A DNA stretch of 64,000 nt from contig CALYLX010000150.1 of the NCBI GenBank assembly GCA_944990035.1, positions 186,001 to 250,000 of the forward strand. Reading direction: 5' to 3'. The notes below the pieces were generated by a model. That model saw nothing but the letters and a program-made list of their open reading frames with translations. It searched no databases and was not told the DNA's origin. Shown piece after piece: positions 13,537 through 24,607 of the stretch (positions are counted from its first letter, which is position 1; every line of letters begins with the position of its first letter). Source of the DNA: Clitopilus passeckerianus (taxonomy: Eukaryota; Basidiomycota; Agaricomycetes; Agaricales; Entolomataceae). The position numbers and the translations under genes are program-made.

Positions 13537-14714
13537 ATGGCCACGACAGCAGACGAGTCCTACATCACACATCTTGCAGAGATACCGACCATCGGGGAGC
13601 AGTACAAGAAATCGGTCCTTACTGCAGCAGAGCCAGGGAATGAGAAATACCAACCAAATTTGCAGCTGAACGAGAGGATATCCCTATAGTGAGTTCAAAC
13701 GAAAGGCCCGAGCCATGACCGATAAATTCATGGTGCCTCCCAAGCCAAGGCGATATTACCCAACTTGAAGTCGATGCGATTGTGAACGCTGCAAATAAGA
13801 GCCTGTTGGGTAGGCTTCAGTATCAGTATATTCGCTCACAAACGAGCTAATCCGTGTCTAGGTGGCGGAGGCGGTATGGCCTTCATCCTAACGCAGGACT
13901 AAAGTATCGGCTGACCTAGGATCTTGCCTCTTCAGTGGACGGCGCAATACACCGGGCGGCCGGTGCCCATCTCTTGGAAGAATGTCGCACTCTGAATGGT
14001 TGTAGCAGTGGCGACGCCAAAATCACCAGAGGATACTGCCTTCCTTCGTCCGTTCCTCTTCTGCTTCCGAAGTGTTGCTCCCCTTGACTGAAATGCACCG
14101 AATGCCAGGAATCATGTCATACATACAGTCGGGCCTATCTACTCGGCCAAAAATTCGAAGGAACATGCAGAGGTTCTGGAATCCTGCTACCGCCGCAGTC
14201 TCGAGGTCGCATTAGAAAACTCTTGTGCGCATATCGTACGTGTCTTGTCCGAAGCCCTGAAGCTTGTCGCGGGTGCTAGCTATTTCTTGTATTCATGCGA
14301 TTTATACCACGTATATCATAGGCCTTCCCATCCATCTCCACCGGAATATACGGGTATCCCATAGAGGAAGCGACAAATATTGCTCTAGGAACCGTCAGAA
14401 ACTACCTAGAATCTGAAGCGGCAAACAAGGTAAGGGTGGCACGGTCCCGTCGTCCCGTGCGACACCTCGCCTGATGCACCACCCATTCATACAGATAGAG
14501 CGGGTGATTTTTGTTGTCTGGAGCAACCGGGATCTCGGGGTCTATGAGTGAGTGGCTACCACATGCTTTTGCTCTATTTTTCCAGCTCACTCACCGTCAC
14601 AGGTCTCTGATTCCTCTATACTTCCCGCCGGACTCCGCGGCAGACGGACAGGCCGATGTCCCCAGAGCCGAACCACAGGTGTCATCCCCAACGGCTGAGA
14701 AGCAGAGCGAATAG
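13537..14714 (+). CDS. Macrodomain protein (ADP-ribose-binding, Appr-1-p phosphatase-like)
   Basis: Macrodomains bind or hydrolyse ADP-ribose and its derivatives. The first exon starts [20 protein letters not shown]. After an intron come [19 protein letters not shown] and [16 protein letters not shown], the ADP-ribose pocket of MacroD-type proteins. The glycine loop itself is encoded mainly by a 12 nt exon (13862-13873) between two introns. Downstream exons give [30 protein letters not shown] (the second phosphate-binding loop) and [15 protein letters not shown], then a Ser/Ala-rich tail ending at 14714. Length and order match fungal MacroD-like proteins, which usually lack a targeting signal. 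The gene lies upstream of the sugar transporter, on the same strand. Confidence 0.9.
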
Positions 14715-15133
14715 CTGAACTAACTACAAGACTTGTACCTTATAATTTCCCAAGGCGTGTATTTCTTATCCGAATTTTTTCCTTGACGCTTCTATCTCGA
14801 GACGTCTTTTTCTTTTCCTTGGGCATTTAAGGGTCGACAGAAACAATCATTTTCATCTTCCAACCCGTCCTTCAGCCTGCGTGTATATTCGCGTTTAGCC
14901 ATGAACGATGTTCTCCAACCCCATCAGGTATGCAAAACGGCTTCAGCACCGGGCCGCCTCTAGAAAATGCGCACTCGTGACTGCCATTTCCCCTCCGTGG
15001 TTTCTCCGCAAGACTATCTATGCATTTACACAGGGTGTACGGCAGCCTTTCAAAAGCGTATACTTGGATGTGGCCACTTGCGCTTAACCACCTGCCTTTC
15101 CCCCCTTGTTTGTGGCCGAGTGTGTGAGTCAAA
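14715..15133. other. Intergenic, no gene seen
   Basis: About 420 bp between the macrodomain stop and the transporter start, with no coding motif on either strand. Presumed terminator of the first gene and promoter of the second. Confidence 0.35.
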
Positions 15134-17394
15134 ATGGGCATTTTGTTCAATGTTTTCGCTGCGGCGTTTTCGTCCATCGGTGAGTGTCTATACAATACTC
15201 TTCACGTTGAATGAATCACTAACTCACTAGTATGAAGGCGCGTTTCTCTTTGGGTGTGTGATTGCTTTAGCATCTACAATAATTGCCAGTGAAGTTGATT
15301 GGACTTTCATCCAGATATGACAGGTCAGAATCCACCTTCCAGCTGTTTACCACCCAACTCAAGCCATTTTTCATTTAGTGGTATCATCGCATCCGTCATT
15401 ACGATGGACAGGTATTTGGACCGTTTCGGAAACGATCCCAGTCTTACCGGCGCAGTCGTCTCCACGTTCAATGGTGCGAATTTCGCAAACACATCCTTTG
15501 TTTCAGGCTCACTCTCCCCACAGGTGGTTGTTTCTTTGGTGCTGCTGCTGCTGGATGGTAGGTATTTACAGCAACCTCCTTAGCTCACTGAAAGCTTATA
15601 TCATGTCCAGGGCAAACGATAAATTTGGGCGTAAGCGCACAATCCAGGTTGGCTACTTTGTCGCTAATTTCTCTCTGGAAGACATACTGATGTATACGCA
15701 CCTTCGCAGATTGGATGCCTCTTTGCATTGTGGGGATGTGCCATGCAAGCTGGTGCCAACAATACCGCTACTCTCTTGATCGGTCGAATCATTGCTGGAT
15801 TTGCTATTGGGTATAGCAAAATGCCTCTACTTTTCACTTACTGTCTGACACTTTTGCAGAATCCTTTCGATGACCGTCCTCTTTATAACGTATGTATCCT
15901 CAGATTTGCGGCCATTTTTGCTCAAAAGCCTAAATGGTACTTCTCTAGACCGAAATTGCTCCCCGAAGATTCGTGGTTTCTTGGTGGGACTGACGCAGCA
16001 GATGCTTGGCTTTGGCTTCATTGTTGCTAATTGGGTCGGATACGGGTGCCAATTCATTAAATCTGACGTGTCCTGGAGGTTACCTCTCGGAATCCAGGTG
16101 AGAAACCTTTATATCCTTTCGGACACACGACTAACGAACACGCATAGCTCGTCCCTGCCGGCCTTCTCCTTATTGGTATTCAATTCTTGCCATACAGCCC
16201 ACGTTGGCTCCTAGAAGTCGGACGAGATGAAGAGGCTCACGAGGTTGTCCTCAAGCTACACGGCAAGGGCAACAACGAGTTCGCTGAGCAAGAGTTTGCC
16301 GAAATGCAAGCTACCATCAAGGCTGAGATGCGGGTTCGAAGCAGCAGGCTAAGCGACCTCTGGGCAACTCGCGCCATGATGAAGAGGACATTTGTCGCCT
16401 GCGGTGTCCAAATCTTCTGTCAGTTCACTGGGATCAATGGTACGTGCGATCTCATGGGCTACTATTCACATCCACTCATATTTTTTACCTTTAGTCATAA
16501 ACTACTACGGCCCCAAGATGTACGCAAGTTTGGGTGTCACCGGGTCTAAGGCATTGCTCGTGCAAGGAATTTATGGCGCGGTTGGGCCCATCGCGAATTT
16601 CTTGTGAGTGAGGCATTGCCTGGTCATTGACCTTCAATCTAACGGAGTATAACTAGCTTCATTACTTTAATCCTCGACCGAGTGGGACGCAAGAAGCCTC
16701 TCGTTGGCGGTGCTTTTTCCTTCGTCGCAACATTCTCCATCCTCGCTGCCATTGTGGCCACCAACCCTCCCGACAACCCAGCTTCAAGTCAAGCTGCTCA
16801 GAGGCATGGGCTTCATAAATCTTCATCCGGGTGTCACCTACTAATGCCTCCTTGCAGAGCTGGCATCGGCATGATCTTCCTTACCAGTATCTTCTTCTCC
16901 CTGAGTTTCGGGCCTGTTAGTTGGGTGTTGGCATCCGAGGTCAGTGGAAACTTACCTATACACCCGTCGGTTACTGACATGAATGTTGTAGGTGTTCCCT
17001 ACCAGCACTCGTTCGATCGGAACTAGTGTCGCAACCTGCTCTAATTGGGCGTTCAATACACTACTTGGACAGGTTGACTTCCATTGAATCGTCCTCCTTA
17101 ACATGGCTAAGAAATCGTTGCATAGGTTTCCCCGATTGCTATGGATAACGTCAACTGGAAGTTCTATATGCTATTCGTGGCTCTGAATCTGGTTGATGGA
17201 GTAATCATCTTCCTCTTCTTCCCAGAGACCAAAGGTCAGTTTCGAAGCATGCAGCGCCACGATAATCCTCTTAACTCCTTCTAGGCAAATCACTTGAGGA
17301 AATGGCTGAAATCTTTGGAGACCAAGTCGACGTCTCTGCAGTTTCTGTTCAAAAGCACGGTAGCTTCGAGAAGGAGAGTCTAGAGCATGCATAA
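15134..17394 (+). CDS. MFS sugar transporter (hexose transporter-like)
   Basis: A 12-helix sugar/H+ symporter of the fungal hexose-transporter group. The start MGILFNVFAAVFSSIG begins helix 1. FLFGYDSGIIASVITMDRYL is the family signature and is assembled through a 9 nt exon (15315-15323) supplying YDS. Further markers are NDKFGRKRTIQ after helix 2, GRIIAGFAIG, a helix-5 region reading QMLGFGFIVANWVGYGC, the loop motif PYSPRWLLEVGRDEEA, CQFTGIN after helix 7, DRVGRKKPLVGG and FFPETKGKSLEEMAEIFGDQ near the C-terminus. About a dozen introns are present; the stop is at 17392-17394. It acts at the plasma membrane by family knowledge. Substrate cannot be read from sequence. Repeat copy B lies about 220 bp downstream. 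Confidence 0.9.
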
Positions 17395-17614
17395 TTGACG
17401 ACGGTGTGGTAATCCACGACGGGTTTGAACCTATTACGATGACTTATTTCTTTCTCATTGTATTTTTACGTCCTTCTTTGTTGGGGCTTCATCAAGTGAT
17501 TTATCCTGATTATCCCGCACAACTTTGACATCTGAATGATCCTGACTTTGAGCATAGGCATGAATGACGGCTTGTACATTCAAGAGGGCTGACCAGAATC
17601 ATCAAAATTTATGG

Positions 17615-18160
17615 GGCTGGCCAGTCCCAACATGAACCTGTGAACGACTGAGCAAATTGTAAAAAGCATCAGGCTCTAAAGTGTCGCTTTTTACCAGTTG
17701 CCACTGGTAGGCTTGCAGTGTTTCACTCCGAGGGAAACATCATTTCTAGGAACGCATTGCTCGTTCCATTCCAGTATGATATTAGTAGGAGATTTCACAA
17801 TGGGGTATTGGGGGTCGGGTGAAAGTTATGAATTCGAAGGCAATTGATGCATCTCTGAGAATACGCTGGGTGCTAATGCACCGATGGTGGGGCGCTGAAG
17901 CTCCTATTGGCGGTCCGCGACGGGCCCTTAGAAGCATTATGCCTGGGATTGACAGACTAACCATAGCTGGAGACCGAACGATGCAAATGATGCCCCAGCT
18001 TTCAGAATGTGGAAGGTCGTAGCGATATGTAAAGCGGTTTAGAGCACCGGACTGGCTGGCTCACCGCAATGCTTGAGGATGTTTCACTTCACGGGCGTGC
18101 CAGCATCAGCATGTCGAACTTGAAGTTGCTTCGATGAGACAATACCCCCTACCAACGGTG
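17615..18160 (+). repeat. Diverged ~550 bp repeat, copy B
   Basis: Partner of copy A at 12125-12676, in the opposite orientation. The match begins around GGCTGGCCAGTC and runs through TGCTCGTTCCATTCCAG and GCGATATGTAAAG to CCCCTACC.AACGGTG. Beyond 18160 the two flanks no longer align. The open frame at 17819-18022 is not conserved in copy A. The pair encloses the macrodomain and transporter genes. Confidence 0.65.
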
Positions 18161-18544
18161 CTTTTTTGAGGACGAGGCAAGTGTTTGCGGTGAATGTGTC
18201 CAGTCATTGAAGGCGGTATGACGGATGGTCACCGATTACAACGCCAGCCTAACTGTGCTATAGACGAAGTTCTGCAGTGCACAGAGCCCGATAAGCGCTA
18301 GCAAATGAGTCAAATATCCACGCTGATATAAGAATACACTCGAGTTCAGTTTCTTCAACGTGCGAAGGCAAGCCTAAGAGGTGAACCTCAACGGAGTCGG
18401 CTGCCGAGCCTTCGATTATAGCCTCACGTGATTCAACGCACCAGAAAATCTTAGCGTAATTCTGGAGCAAGCACCCTGTCCCATTCCCGAACTAAAGCGA
18501 ACGACCTTATTGGCGAATTTGCGCGTACAGTTGTGCAGCAAGGT
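18161..18544. other. Intergenic, no gene seen
   Basis: Roughly 380 bp between repeat copy B and the F-box-like/ankyrin gene, without coding motifs. Confidence 0.3.
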
Positions 18545-19397
18545 ATGGCTGGGTTGGTACTTGGTCTAGAGGGCTTGCCCGTCGAGGTGCGTGAGCAATG
18601 TCGATCTCCTGAGAAAAGATATTGATGGTACAACCTATTTGCAGCTTATCTACGAGATACAGCTCTTCTCATTATCAGAGCAATTCCCTTGCACATCTCG
18701 ACGACTATACGAGATATTTGGAGGCACAACTGCATCTTTTCGCGCAGAGTACCTGTTAGAAAGACTAAAAGGCGTCAAAAATCTCCCGAACAAGTTCACG
18801 AAAGCACTTTGCTATCCTATTTGCAACGAAGTCGTGCTGGAAAAGTTCTGTCGACATCATGCACATTGCGGCTTCGTGCGCTGTGAACTACCCAAACGAC
18901 TTTTCAGATCGTTAGCTCCGCCACCAACTCGCGACTCAAAGCTTGGATCGTGTAAGGGCAATGACGGACCACTTCCTTTCCTCCAATTTCTGTTCGACTC
19001 CCCTGGTCCAATCTGCAGGCCGGTCATCGATTCACATCAAGGATATGCTTTGACAAAGGCTGTACACGCTAGGCATGCGCCATTGGTCAAGTTCTTACTG
19101 GACCATGGTGCCTCACCAGGGTGGAAGTCGGGCCTGGCGGTGCAAGTCGCGATTAGACAGAAGGATCTGGTTTTGGTGAAGCTGCTCATAGAGAGGGAAG
19201 AAACAGCTTACGAACCCGGAGAAGGTGGAAAGAAGAAGAAACTTAGAGGCAAGAGGCGAAGAATGCCAGACCGGATAGAGGTCAACAAAGAAATGTTGAG
19301 GGCAGCGGTCAAGTGCGATGCACGAGACATCGTACAATATTTTCGGGAGGAAAAAGGATGCGTTCCTGACATGCAGACGCTGCATATGATGAAATGA
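18545..19397 (+). CDS. F-box-like / ankyrin repeat protein
   Basis: The short first exon (from 18545) reads MAGLVLGLEGLPVE and joins over an intron (GTGCGT donor) to LIYEIQLFSLSEQFPCTSRR and LYEIF, an F-box-like start of a kind common in agaricomycete ankyrin proteins. The body contains ANK-type helices: YALTKAVHARHAPLVKFLLD followed by HGASP, LAVQVAIRQKDLVLVKLLIE, and LRAAVKCDARDIVQYF. A very basic segment, KKKKLRGKRRRMP, could be a nuclear signal. Such proteins may be adaptors for SCF ubiquitin ligases, but no Skp1 contact can be demonstrated here. The start codon is my choice; a further upstream exon is possible. Confidence 0.7.
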
Positions 19398-19525
19398 GGT
19401 GATAAAGCTGCAAACAGCGAGCGCTAGTTTCAGTTTGATATTTGTAGACATGATTGATAGATCTATATCCTGCACCATTTCCTAATGTACATACCATTCC
19501 CTCTAACCGCACACGACCTGTAATA

Positions 19526-20503
19526 TCAGTAACCCATTGCATAACCCATGCATTTACCCCTCCAAGATGGGTCGGGGCGCCAGAATGTAGGCTGGGGGTG
19601 TGGTTTCTGTCTCCTGCCTTGCCTCCGTCGCCTATTTCGTTTCGAGGCAGCAACGTCACTTTTTGAAGGGGATGCCTCGAACGTTCGTATTAATCGATCA
19701 CTGTGTGACGAAGGAGCAGATTGACCTTGCTTATACGGCCAACGTACAAGCTCCGCCCACGGTACTGGAGGTCGAGTAGCCCTGAATGGCTGCGGGAGGT
19801 CGATAAACATGATCCTTGGGGTTGGCATTGGAAAGGACGTTGATGTGACAGAAAGGAGTTTGCGGAATTTAGTATTGAATCCTACAGCAAAGGTCAGTAA
19901 AGGATGCCTCGAAGTGGCCGGAAAATTTTACCGAGGAGGTGAGAGCCATATTCAGGATGTGGGACGCATCAACAACAACTGCTTTAGCACGCTTTGCACG
20001 TTCATCCGCCTCAGCAGGGTCGTCCTCAGAAGCCGGCTCGCGGACACGAATGCTACCCTCCAATTAGCTCATCGCTCAATGAAAGATGCGAGAAGATACC
20101 TACTTTATCTCGGGAAGAGGTTTAGGCAGAAGTGAAATCATATTCACTTGTCCAGAGCCAGAAAGCAAACGGAACGCTGGTAATGAATCAGGGAAGGACG
20201 TTCGTGTCACGTAGCAGCTAACTGACGTATCAGCTCTGATGCTTCAAGAGTTTCCTCTGTAGATGGTCCGACCTTCTGGCGCTTCTTCTTCCTCTTTTCT
20301 GACGTAGAGCTATCAGCAGGTTCAGGATACTTCAGTTGTGTCTGCAGATAATCGTCCAGCTTTCGTATGAGAGACGCTTTTGACGGCCCAGCTTCACTGT
20401 CTGGATCTTCTGTCTCATTTTCATAGTCTCCGAGGATTTCAGCTCGAGGAACGAGGACTGAGTTGTCTGCCAAAGAATGTGGGTTAACAAAGCGCGGCGG
20501 CAT
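19526..20503 (-). CDS. Unrecognised multi-exon protein, 3' end uncertain
   Basis: I do not recognise the family. The - strand start MPPRFVNPHSLADNSVLVPR at 20503 leads to a Lys-rich stretch (SEKRKKKRQKVGPSTEE) and LEASELIRQLAA. Two short introns then lead to FRLLSGSGQVNMISLLPKPL and IRVREPASEDDPAEADERAK, AVVVDASHILNMALTSS. After that either the frame stops at 19869, or an intron leads on toward 19526-19828, whose frame reads IMFIDLPQPFRATRPPVPWA, ends WRGKCMGYAMGY and looks like real coding sequence. The donor at TCGGTAAAA does not join that frame in phase. The tail may therefore be a separate exon, a separate small gene, or another place with one missing base. It is head-to-head with nop15, 163 bp apart. 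Confidence 0.5.
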
Positions 20504-20666
20504 ATTCAGGTCGAGGTTTGTTTACCTGTGTGTACACCTGAAGGCGATAAAGCACCACGTGACCTGGATCGAAAGTTTAGCACCGCCACCACCGACTTTT
20601 GAGCAACTTGAAGCAACGCTGAGAGCTTCAGACGCACCGACTTGGCTTGGATTCTCTGCTTGAACT

Positions 20667-22199
20667 ATGGCTACGGATAAGGCTTCCAGTCAAAAAACTA
20701 AAAGGGCCAAAACCAAAACGGCTGATGCCAAAGCCGCAGATTCTGCTCCTTTGGTAGGAACCAAGGATCTAGCCTCAAAAAAGCGGAAACAGGCCGTGCA
20801 GGAGGATACAAAAATTGTGGGGGAGCCATCTGAGGAGAACAGGGTGGAGAAGAAGCAGAAGAGGAAGTCTGCAACGGAATTTTTTAACGACGATGAAGAG
20901 ACAACCACGATCCCTGCACCAGCGAAGAAATCTAAAGTAACCGATGCTAAAGCTACGCCCGCTACCAAGCAGAAGAAAAAGGGAGCTGAGGCGCCATTAC
21001 AGGACGACACACCTTCGGAGGAGCAGGCATCTGGATCTAAAACCAAGAAGGCTAAGGTTTCAGCGGCAAGTTCAGCACCGGAGCCTGCACCTTCCTCAGA
21101 GAAGGCTACCAAGAAACCAAAAACTGATGACAAGTCTTCCAAAAAAGCTATACCCTCCGTGAAACCCCCACAAAATCCGCTCCAAATAAGGCCTCCGAAG
21201 GTACGAAATCGTCCAAAAAGTCCAAACAGAAGGAATCATCCCCTGAAGTCGGCGATTCTGATAAAGATGCCGCCTCTGGTAGTGAAGGAAAGCAAGAAGA
21301 AGCTGAGTCTGAAGGAGAGGAGGAAGAGGAGGAAGTAGAGTTGCATGGTTTCTCAACAGACGACGACGATTCCTCAGACGAGGAAATGGACTTTGATACT
21401 GCTCCTTTGGACGTCGCAAAGCTACCTACGATTGCAAAGGACGATGCAGTTGTGAAGAAAAGCTGGAAAAAGCGAAAGCGAAGCCTGTGAGTTCTTTGCG
21501 CTGCTCGGAGTCTTCGCAAGCCTAACATGAACTTTCGCTTCAGGACCAATACCGTGGAGTCATCTCTATTAGTCGTTTGCCTCATGGGTTCTATGAAGAC
21601 CAACTTAAGGCATACTTCTCTCAATTCGGGAATGTGACTAGACTGCGAATATCGAGGAACAAAAGGGTAACTAACCACACGTTTCGACTTAAAAAGCTAC
21701 ATTCTAACGTAGGAATACAGACAGGAAAATCAAAACACTATGGCTTTGTTGAATTTGACTCCGCGTCCGTCGCTCAGATTGTCGCAGACACAATGGACAA
21801 CTACCTCATGATGGGCCACCTTCTTCAATGCAAGGTGGTCCCCAAAGACGAGGTTCACCCACAACTTTGGGTAGGAGCAAACCGCAAGTGGAGAGCTGTA
21901 CCGCAGGATCGGCTCACAAGACTGCAGCACAACAAGGTCAACATAGCTCTATCTTGCAATTATCAAGTTCCTAGGACGTAAGGCTTACGGATATGTTCTA
22001 CGTAGCCCCGGACCGAGGAAGAAAAAGCGAAAGCCGCAAAGAGGCTGATCAAACGCCAGAATGCACAGAAACGGAAGCTTGCTGCTGCAGGCATCAAGTA
22101 CGACTTCGAACCCGTGAGCTATGTAAGTCTTTACGAAAAATAATTTGCCTTGGATGTTCCTGAAGAGAATCCTGAATGCAGAAAATGGTGAAGGCATGA
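20667..22199 (+). CDS. nop15: Nucleolar RRM protein Nop15 / NIFK-like, with two apparent frameshifts
   Basis: Nop15 is an RNA-binding factor for 60S ribosome maturation in the nucleolus. A long Lys/Ala/Ser-rich acidic-basic N-terminus (from ATG 20667) precedes one RRM: RGVISISRLPHGFYEDQLKA (RNP2 region), YFSQFGNVTRLRISRNKR and SKHYGFVEFDSASVAQIVAD (RNP1), then GHLLQCKVVP and the family-typical WRAVPQDRLTRLQHNK. The C-terminus is basic and ends FEPVSYKMVKA across a last GTAAGT intron. Exon 1 does not hold one frame. It shifts by -1 somewhere in 21140-21176 and again at the A-run 21458-21461 (KKKLEKAKAKP expected). A one-base insertion at each place restores family-like sequence. Because the gene is conserved and normally essential, sequence error is likelier than decay. 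Confidence 0.85.
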
Positions 22200-22610
22200 A
22201 GCGCAGTATCTCCTCCGCTATGACGGATTACCTGCATATCTATGTACCCGTGCTTGATACAATGACTATCTTCACAATGTGACGCTATTTTTGTGCACAC
22301 GACCATACGATTCACACACCAATGACAGATCCGACATTGAAGGTGGTATTGATCGGACAAACGAACGTGCATAGTTTTGAATCACCGCAAAAGGCTTGGC
22401 GCCCAAACATGTCTTCACTATCCCCTCAGTTTCTTCAGGATAAATATTCCTTTTACGATGGCAATTTTTGAGTATAATTATTTATTAAGGGAGATGGGTC
22501 GACTGGCTACATATGTACTAGATGAGATGTGAGAATGCTGGAGGTGGTTTGGTATAAACGTAAGATATATGAAAAAGCAACAAAGGGTCCCCAATAAACG
22601 TCTACAATAC
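22200..22610. other. Convergent intergenic region, no gene seen
   Basis: About 410 bp between the 3' ends of nop15 (+) and the phosphate transporter (-). No coding motif; presumably both 3' untranslated regions and polyadenylation signals. Confidence 0.4.
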
Positions 22611-24607
22611 TCATGCAGTGCCATTCCTCGCGGAAGCGACAATGAGACCATCCTTGACTTCGACGGTGTTGGTGACACCTCTGACGAAGCCGTCTTGGTC
22701 TTCGTTGGAGAGCTCTTCGAGGGTCCTGCCCTTGGTCTCGGGGAGAAGGAGGGTAGAGAAGATTCCGGTCAACATGAAGAGAGCGAAAATCTCCAAACTG
22801 TAGAGAACACAAATTAGCTTTCAGGCCGTTTCAAAGAAATAATAATAAACGTACATGTGCTTGACGAAATGGTTGGTGCCACCAATATCCTTGAGGCGAG
22901 CAAAACCAACTTGTGCGACAATGGCACCAAGCTTACCACTGGCGGCAGAAATACCGTGACCGGTTGATCGGTAACGGGTGGGGAAGACCTCTCCCGGGAT
23001 GACGAAGGTGGTCGTGTTGGGGCCGAAGTTCTGGAAGAAGTTGGCGAAGCAGTAGAGAACGACGAAGCCCTTCTTGGCGGCACTGGTCTTGGTGAGGACG
23101 TCGTACCCAAAGCCAAGGATGATGAAGAGGATAGTCAACATAATGAAGCCCATGAGTTGGATGGGCTTGCGACCCCATTTGTCGATGAGGAGGAAGGAGA
23201 AGTAGTAGCCGGGAATCAAACCACCAGCAGAAAGGATGAGGTTACCAACGCAGATGTTGTGAAGGTTATCGTAAACACCCTGAGTTCCTTTCGTGACAGG
23301 TGTACCGAAACCGATAGCGGTCAAGACGATAGATGAGTTGAGACCCAGGCCGTAGAATGCAATCTAGACGGGCGTAAGTGGGTAAGTGGAGATTACGGAG
23401 CTGGCAAAGGAGAGATACTTACGTCGAGAGCAAACCAAGACCAAGAGCAGCCAATAAGAACCTTCAAGTTTTGCCATTGGCTGAAGTGCCTGCGGAAGTC
23501 AGCCCAGGTGGCCTTTGGAGCATCGGCACGTTGGACGGGTGCATCGGGGTCCACATAAGACTTGCCATACTTGACAACGTTCTCAATGTCGGTCGTGGCC
23601 TGGATAACGTTGCGCTCGATATCCATGGTGAAGCGAGGAGTCTCAGGGATAGTGAGACGGAAGTAGAGTGCGATGCATCCGGGAACGCAGCCCAGACCGA
23701 TCAAGATGCGCCACATGTAGTCAACATGAGCGAGTTTGGCAGGGTCATCGTGGAGGATACTGCCCTTGTAGGCAACAGTGATGATGAGAGCAATAAGTGC
23801 AGCAGCTGAAGATATGCTTGTCAATGTACGAGAAAAGCGAGAGAATGTGGGAACGTACTGAAGTTACCCCAGCCCTGGGCGGAGAAGACGGCAGTCATCA
23901 TACGGCCGCGAATTCTCGTCGATGCGAATTCTGAGGAGATAACGGCACTAAGTGGGTAGTCCCCTCCGATACCAACACCCATCTAACCTTATTATGAGCG
24001 CCAGAAGATACAAGGTGAGCATGAAAAATGCTTACGATGAAGCGCCAGGCAACAAGGACACCGATAATGCTGACGGCATGACCTTGGCCGGAGAGTGCTT
24101 GACCGAAAGTGGCGACGATGATGATCATGAGCTCGACACCGTCTATAAGAGGTCAGAAGGTGGGCCAAGAAAGCATAGAAGATATGTACTTACACATGCG
24201 CTTACGACCTACAACATCAGCCAGCCAACCGAAGAGCAGCTGGCCGACGAGAGTACCGACGGGAGTAGCAACCTTAACACCGAGATCTTGGTCGGGGTTG
24301 AGCTTCTGACCCTTGCCATAGACGTACCCCAACATCGTCGAAGCGATGTTGATGGCAAAAATGTCGTAGGCATCGGTGAAGAAACCGACACCAGCGACGA
24401 GGCAGACCTTCGCATGGAACCACCTACATAGAGGTTCAAGATCAGGATCGTGAATCTGAAGCCAAGAGAATACAATACATACGAAAACTTGGCATTGTCA
24501 ATTTCTGCTAAGGCGGCACGTCGACGTTGATCTATGGTATACGCCACATTCCCTTGGCCACCGCCAACGTAGGAATCCTCTCTGGACGCTTTCTCGATAT
24601 CGGACAT
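22611..24607 (-). CDS. pho84: Inorganic phosphate/H+ symporter, Pho84 type
   Basis: A high-affinity phosphate transporter of the MFS PHS family, acting at the plasma membrane. The start is [13 protein letters not shown] at 24607; an in-frame ATG at 24619 gives four more residues. [20 protein letters not shown] is the first-helix signature and [10 protein letters not shown] is the Pho84 motif. [20 protein letters not shown] and GRKRM cover helix 2 and its loop. LRRHF-type and [18 protein letters not shown] segments mark the middle loop and helix 7. The C-terminal half is one long exon with [20 protein letters not shown] and [20 protein letters not shown], then [14 protein letters not shown] and [20 protein letters not shown]. 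About six introns. Expression is usually induced by phosphate starvation in fungi, but I saw no CACGTG Pho4 box in the upstream kilobase. Confidence 0.92.

Noticed and set aside
20690..21142. Long - strand open frame antisense to nop15
   Set aside because: It is the shadow of the Lys/Ala-rich coding strand (Phe/Leu/Ser-rich translation).
21156..21187. A ~32 nt intron as explanation for the first nop15 frame slip
   Set aside because: It would join in phase, but the length is well below the 45-70 nt norm of this genome and it lacks a convincing branch site; a single missing base is simpler and matches the pattern elsewhere.
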